Source of the DNA: an uncultured Granulosicoccaceae bacterium | Lineage (GTDB): Bacteria > Pseudomonadota > Gammaproteobacteria > Granulosicoccales > Granulosicoccaceae | Length of the DNA stretch: 34,759 nucleotides | NCBI GenBank assembly: GCA_937923745.1 | Contig: CALDUO010000160.1 | Location: 1 to 34,759 of the forward strand | Direction of reading: 5' to 3' | Shown here: piece after piece, positions 31,907 to 34,759 of the stretch | How the letters are laid out: every line of letters starts with the position of its first letter | Numbering within the stretch: the first letter of the stretch is position 1 | The notes under the pieces: generated by a model | Told to the model about the DNA's origin: nothing | Databases searched by the model: none | What the model saw: only the letters and a program-made list of their open reading frames with translations | Translations under genes and position numbers: made by a program

Positions 31907-33670
31907 ATGACTCAAACACGTCTAGCGGCCCAAACATGGCGCCGACTACTCCTTGTTGTGCCATTCGTTCTTTCCCTGATTCCCTTCTCCGCTTCTGCCA
32001 TCGACGCCCCGAAAAATGTTCGTGGCACCGAAGTCGCGCAGTCAATGGTCAAGTGGGAGTGGGACTGGGTACCCGGTGTCAAAGTTTACGAAGTCACGGT
32101 TGACGGCAACTTTGCTGGCCTCACCGCAGACCCACAATTGTTCAGCCGCGATCTGTGGGCTGGCGAACATTCGATGTCAGTGCGAGCGGTAGATTGGTCG
32201 AATAACTACTCCGGGCATTCGGCTACGGCTAAAATCAATGTACGATCCAGCTTCGATGGTAACAGCATCAACAAGAGCTACCGGGTCGGTGAAGAGCCTC
32301 CGACTCAAGTAGCGGCGCAACAGCCGCCAGCTCAAAACACATCGGCGCCAGCGGCAACCAACCGCTCACAGTCCGCCAACAACGGTAGCCGGGTCCCGAC
32401 GAACCTGCGAGCAACCCAAACGGCATCCAAAACCATCCGATGGGAATGGGACGCAGTCTCGGGCGCCGCCAACTACGAGCTCAACGTGGACGGCATCATT
32501 GTTGGTCTGACCTCCGATACCAATTACACCAGCCGCAATATGTGGATCGGTGAGCACTCACTGGCAGTTAAGGCAGTCACTGGCGACTGGAAGTATTCTG
32601 CGCAGTCCGAGACACTGAAATTCCGGGTTCAACCCGGCAATGGGTCCAGCAGCAACACAGTTGCAGCAGCGCCTCCAGCGCCCCAAAGCAATAACCAAAA
32701 TAACAACAACTCGGCCAATGATACCGGTCTGATAGATCCAGCGTCATGGGGCATGCAAGACATCTACAAACGCCCCGACTATGAGCTGGTGTTTAGTGAT
32801 GAGTTTAACGGCAACACCCTGAACCCGGCCCGTTGGAACGCACAGCTTCGCTGGGACGGCGAGTTTAACGGCGAACGTTACGAGTACCGGGTGGTTAACG
32901 GTGAAGACCAGTTTTACGTCAACACACTTACCGCCGACCAAGGCCACAAAGACACCATTTTGCCGGTCTACAACCCGTTCAAATTCAATGGGTCGCGCCT
33001 CGGTATTCAAGCGGTTCGTAATCCGCTGAAACGTTGGGACAGCAATGACACCTATGGTCCTCTGTACAACATGGTCTCGCAGCAGGCATTTATGTCCGGC
33101 GCAATCAGCACCTATGACAAGTTCACGCAGAAGTACGGCTATTTTGAAGCGCGGATTAAAATTCCGAGCCATGTAGGTACATTCCCGGCTTTCTGGTTGC
33201 ACCATCAAAAACGCGCCTGGGAAGGCACACGCCGTAGTGAAATCGACATCATGGAAAACCTCGGCCATGCCCCTTGGTACATCTATAATTCATTTCATTA
33301 CTACAACAACGTCAGCGCAAGCTACTATGGCGACGACAACTTCCTGCGGCCGCAACCTGACGGACAAATCTATACTGGCACCGATTACAGCCAGAACTTC
33401 CATACCTATGCTGTTGAGTGGAAGCCCGGATACATCGCTTGGTATATCGACGATCAAAAAGTCAGTGAGTTGTGGAACGAAAACGTGAATCACGAAGAGC
33501 TGTACCTGATCCTGAACCTTGCGATGGGTGGTAACTGGACCAACTTCCCGGCCAACTCAGGTGGTCTGGGACGTGAGTGGTACGACCATTTCCCTAACGC
33601 CAACGATATCAATAATTTCCGCGATCCGATGCTGGAAATTGATTTCGTACGAGTCTATCGCCGCAAGTAG
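31907..33670 (+). CDS. Secreted GH16 family glycoside hydrolase with two FN3-like modules
   Basis: A 587-residue enzyme with a signal peptide (about 1-31, ending SASA). Two homologous FN3-like modules follow (about 35-113 and 165-245; shared pattern WEWD, VDG, GLT, WIGEHS or WAGEHS, VKAV or VRAV), separated and followed by Ala/Pro/Asn/Gln-rich linkers. The GH16 domain (about 290-587) carries the signature EIDIME with Glu445, Asp447 and Glu450 and ends in the typical IDFVRVYRR strand. Laminarin-like beta-glucan is the likeliest substrate class. Unlike the enzyme at 3233 it has no lipobox, so it is probably released. A strong stem-loop follows the stop. Confidence 0.92.
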   Translation: MTQTRLAAQTWRRLLLVVPFVLSLIPFSASAIDAPKNVRGTEVAQSMVKWEWDWVPGVKVYEVTVDGNFAGLTADPQLFSRDLWAGEHSMSVRAVDWSNNYSGHSATAKINVRSSFDGNSINKSYRVGEEPPTQVAAQQPPAQNTSAPAATNRSQSANNGSRVPTNLRATQTASKTIRWEWDAVSGAANYELNVDGIIVGLTSDTNYTSRNMWIGEHSLAVKAVTGDWKYSAQSETLKFRVQPGNGSSSNTVAAAPPAPQSNNQNNNNSANDTGLIDPASWGMQDIYKRPDYELVFSDEFNGNTLNPARWNAQLRWDGEFNGERYEYRVVNGEDQFYVNTLTADQGHKDTILPVYNPFKFNGSRLGIQAVRNPLKRWDSNDTYGPLYNMVSQQAFMSGAISTYDKFTQKYGYFEARIKIPSHVGTFPAFWLHHQKRAWEGTRRSEIDIMENLGHAPWYIYNSFHYYNNVSASYYGDDNFLRPQPDGQIYTGTDYSQNFHTYAVEWKPGYIAWYIDDQKVSELWNENVNHEELYLILNLAMGGNWTNFPANSGGLGREWYDHFPNANDINNFRDPMLEIDFVRVYRRK

Positions 33671-33679
33671 CAAAAGCAT

Positions 33680-33725
33680 TTCCCGACTGGCCATTCGCTT
33701 CAACTCCGGCTTGGCCAGTCGGGAA
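33680..33725 (+). terminator. Long perfect stem-loop after GH16 gene
   Basis: A 14-bp perfect stem (TTCCCGACTGGCCA at 33680-33693 with its complement at 33712-33725) has an 18-base loop and starts nine bases after the stop codon. No U-run follows, so it could end transcription weakly or protect the 3' end of the message. Confidence 0.55.
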
Positions 33726-33944
33726 TTACCTCAGCCGTTCATTATTTCTCGCTCCCTCCTTTACCCTCCCCCGACATCCACCGGTACGAAAAGCCCGGCA
33801 ACTGCACCCCGTCCATCTGACTTAGTTCAGACTTCACACCTGTTCTGATCTGTAGCAACAATATCACGCCACATTGAAACGTTTGATTTGAGTTAACTTT
33901 TCGCGCAAAGTACAGCGGTATTTACCCGCTCAAAGGCATCGGTT

Positions 33945-34759
33945 ATGTCCCATTCAGGCTCTTTATCTCAAGCACAGCGGCAACACTATGCCAATCACGG
34001 TTTTGTAGCACCGATCGATGTACTCACCGATATCGAGGTCAGGGAGGCGCTGGAAGAGTTGCAGGCTGTAGAGCAAACACACCCCGACGCGCTATCAGGT
34101 TCCGGTCGTAATAATGCACACTACGTCTTGCCTGCCCTTGATGCACTGACACACCACAGCGCTATTCTCGACGCCGTAGAATCCTTGATTGGCGAAGATA
34201 TTCTGGTTGCCGGCACGACATTGTTTATTAAAGAGCCTGAACATGCAGGCTTTATCAGTTGGCATCAGGACGCACGATATATCGGTCTCGAACCTCACAA
34301 CTGGGTGACGGCATGGTTAGCACTGACCGAAGTCAATGTCGAAAACGGCTGTATGTACATGTGGCCAGGCAGTCATAAAGGGCCACTGGTCGATCACGAG
34401 GATACCTTCGGTGAAGACAATCTGCTGACCCGCGGTCAAACCGTGCCAAATGTACCGGAAGACGAAACCGTACCGATCATACTGAAACCCGGCCAGCTGT
34501 CCTTACATCACCCCCGTGTTGTCCATGGTTCCGGGCCAAACCAATCAGGACAACGCCGAATCGGGTTTGCCATTCAAAGTTATATCGCCGCCGATGTAGA
34601 GCAAGTTATTGGCGAAATATTTGTACAACAGGCTCGCGGCACAGACCCCTTCGGTCATCACACTCACCGGCAGCGTACGACCACACGATTGTCTGCCGAG
34701 AGTATCGAATTTCGTGATCTTGCCAATAGCCGACTGCAGGACATATTCTATGCAGGCGC
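33945..34759 (+). CDS. Phytanoyl-CoA dioxygenase (PhyH) family protein, 3' end beyond window
   Basis: An Fe(II)/2-oxoglutarate-dependent oxygenase. The frame is open from the ATG at 33945 to the window edge (271 complete codons), so the C-terminus is missing here. The iron ligands are His-X-Asp in SWHQDARYIG (about residue 109) and the distal His in VVHGSGPN, followed by the 2-oxoglutarate arginine in QRRIGFAIQ. The blocks WLALTEVNVENGCMYMWPGSHK and LKPGQLSLHHP are typical of the family. The substrate is unknown; relatives hydroxylate lipids, amino acids and ectoine-like solutes. It is independent of the GH16 gene, which ends 275 bp earlier at a stem-loop. Confidence 0.92.
   Translation, partial: MSHSGSLSQAQRQHYANHGFVAPIDVLTDIEVREALEELQAVEQTHPDALSGSGRNNAHYVLPALDALTHHSAILDAVESLIGEDILVAGTTLFIKEPEHAGFISWHQDARYIGLEPHNWVTAWLALTEVNVENGCMYMWPGSHKGPLVDHEDTFGEDNLLTRGQTVPNVPEDETVPIILKPGQLSLHHPRVVHGSGPNQSGQRRIGFAIQSYIAADVEQVIGEIFVQQARGTDPFGHHTHRQRTTTRLSAESIEFRDLANSRLQDIFYAG

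Overview
The window reads as chromosomal DNA of a gammaproteobacterium, probably marine or polysaccharide-degrading. RdgC and RlmA are typical of Gammaproteobacteria, and two secreted GH16 glucanase-type enzymes lie near the two ends. The lineage is an inference; no rRNA, tRNA or CRISPR array was seen.

Left chromosomal part (1-7337): an MFS transporter (minus strand) divergent from a glutamine-synthetase-family enzyme, a GH16 lipoprotein, rdgC, rlmA, and the 3' end of a flavin amine oxidase gene that runs toward rlmA.

Centre (7338-28540): a 21.2 kb Tn3-family transposon inserted into that amine oxidase gene. The 5' part of the gene lies on the far side (28547-29407). The element has 48-bp imperfect terminal inverted repeats (36 of 48 positions match) and is flanked by a 6-bp direct repeat, GGTTAT. 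Removing the element plus one repeat copy rejoins the two gene pieces in frame into a 381-residue protein. Its transposition module is a 1014-aa TnpA divergent from a 413-aa tyrosine recombinase, with a long dyad between them that is a candidate resolution site. The cargo is mostly copper handling. A minus-strand operon encodes a small exported protein, a TolC-type outer-membrane lipoprotein, a TAT-exported multicopper oxidase, a CusF-like protein, a His-rich cupredoxin and three c-type cytochromes. Divergent from it are a CusR/CusS-type two-component system and a BON-like protein. Further on are a Cu(I) P-type ATPase and a CueR-type regulator, overlapping by 4 nt behind a MerR-type promoter with a 19-bp spacer, then a DUF411 lipoprotein, an unrecognised exported protein and a Crp/Fnr-family regulator. 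A class III nucleotide cyclase lies between the recombinase and the cytochromes.

Right chromosomal part (28547-34759): the 5' piece of the amine oxidase, a TauE/SafE (TSUP) permease, a ChrR-type cupin protein, a 711-bp gap holding six 13-bp tandem repeat units, a second GH16 enzyme with two FN3-like modules, and a phytanoyl-CoA dioxygenase-family gene that runs off the end of the window.

Together the cargo suggests cytoplasmic Cu(I) export (CopA, sensed by CueR) and periplasmic Cu(I) binding and oxidation (CusF-like protein, cupredoxin, multicopper oxidase, sensed by the two-component system). The cytochromes may pass electrons onward. That last step is a hypothesis from gene order.
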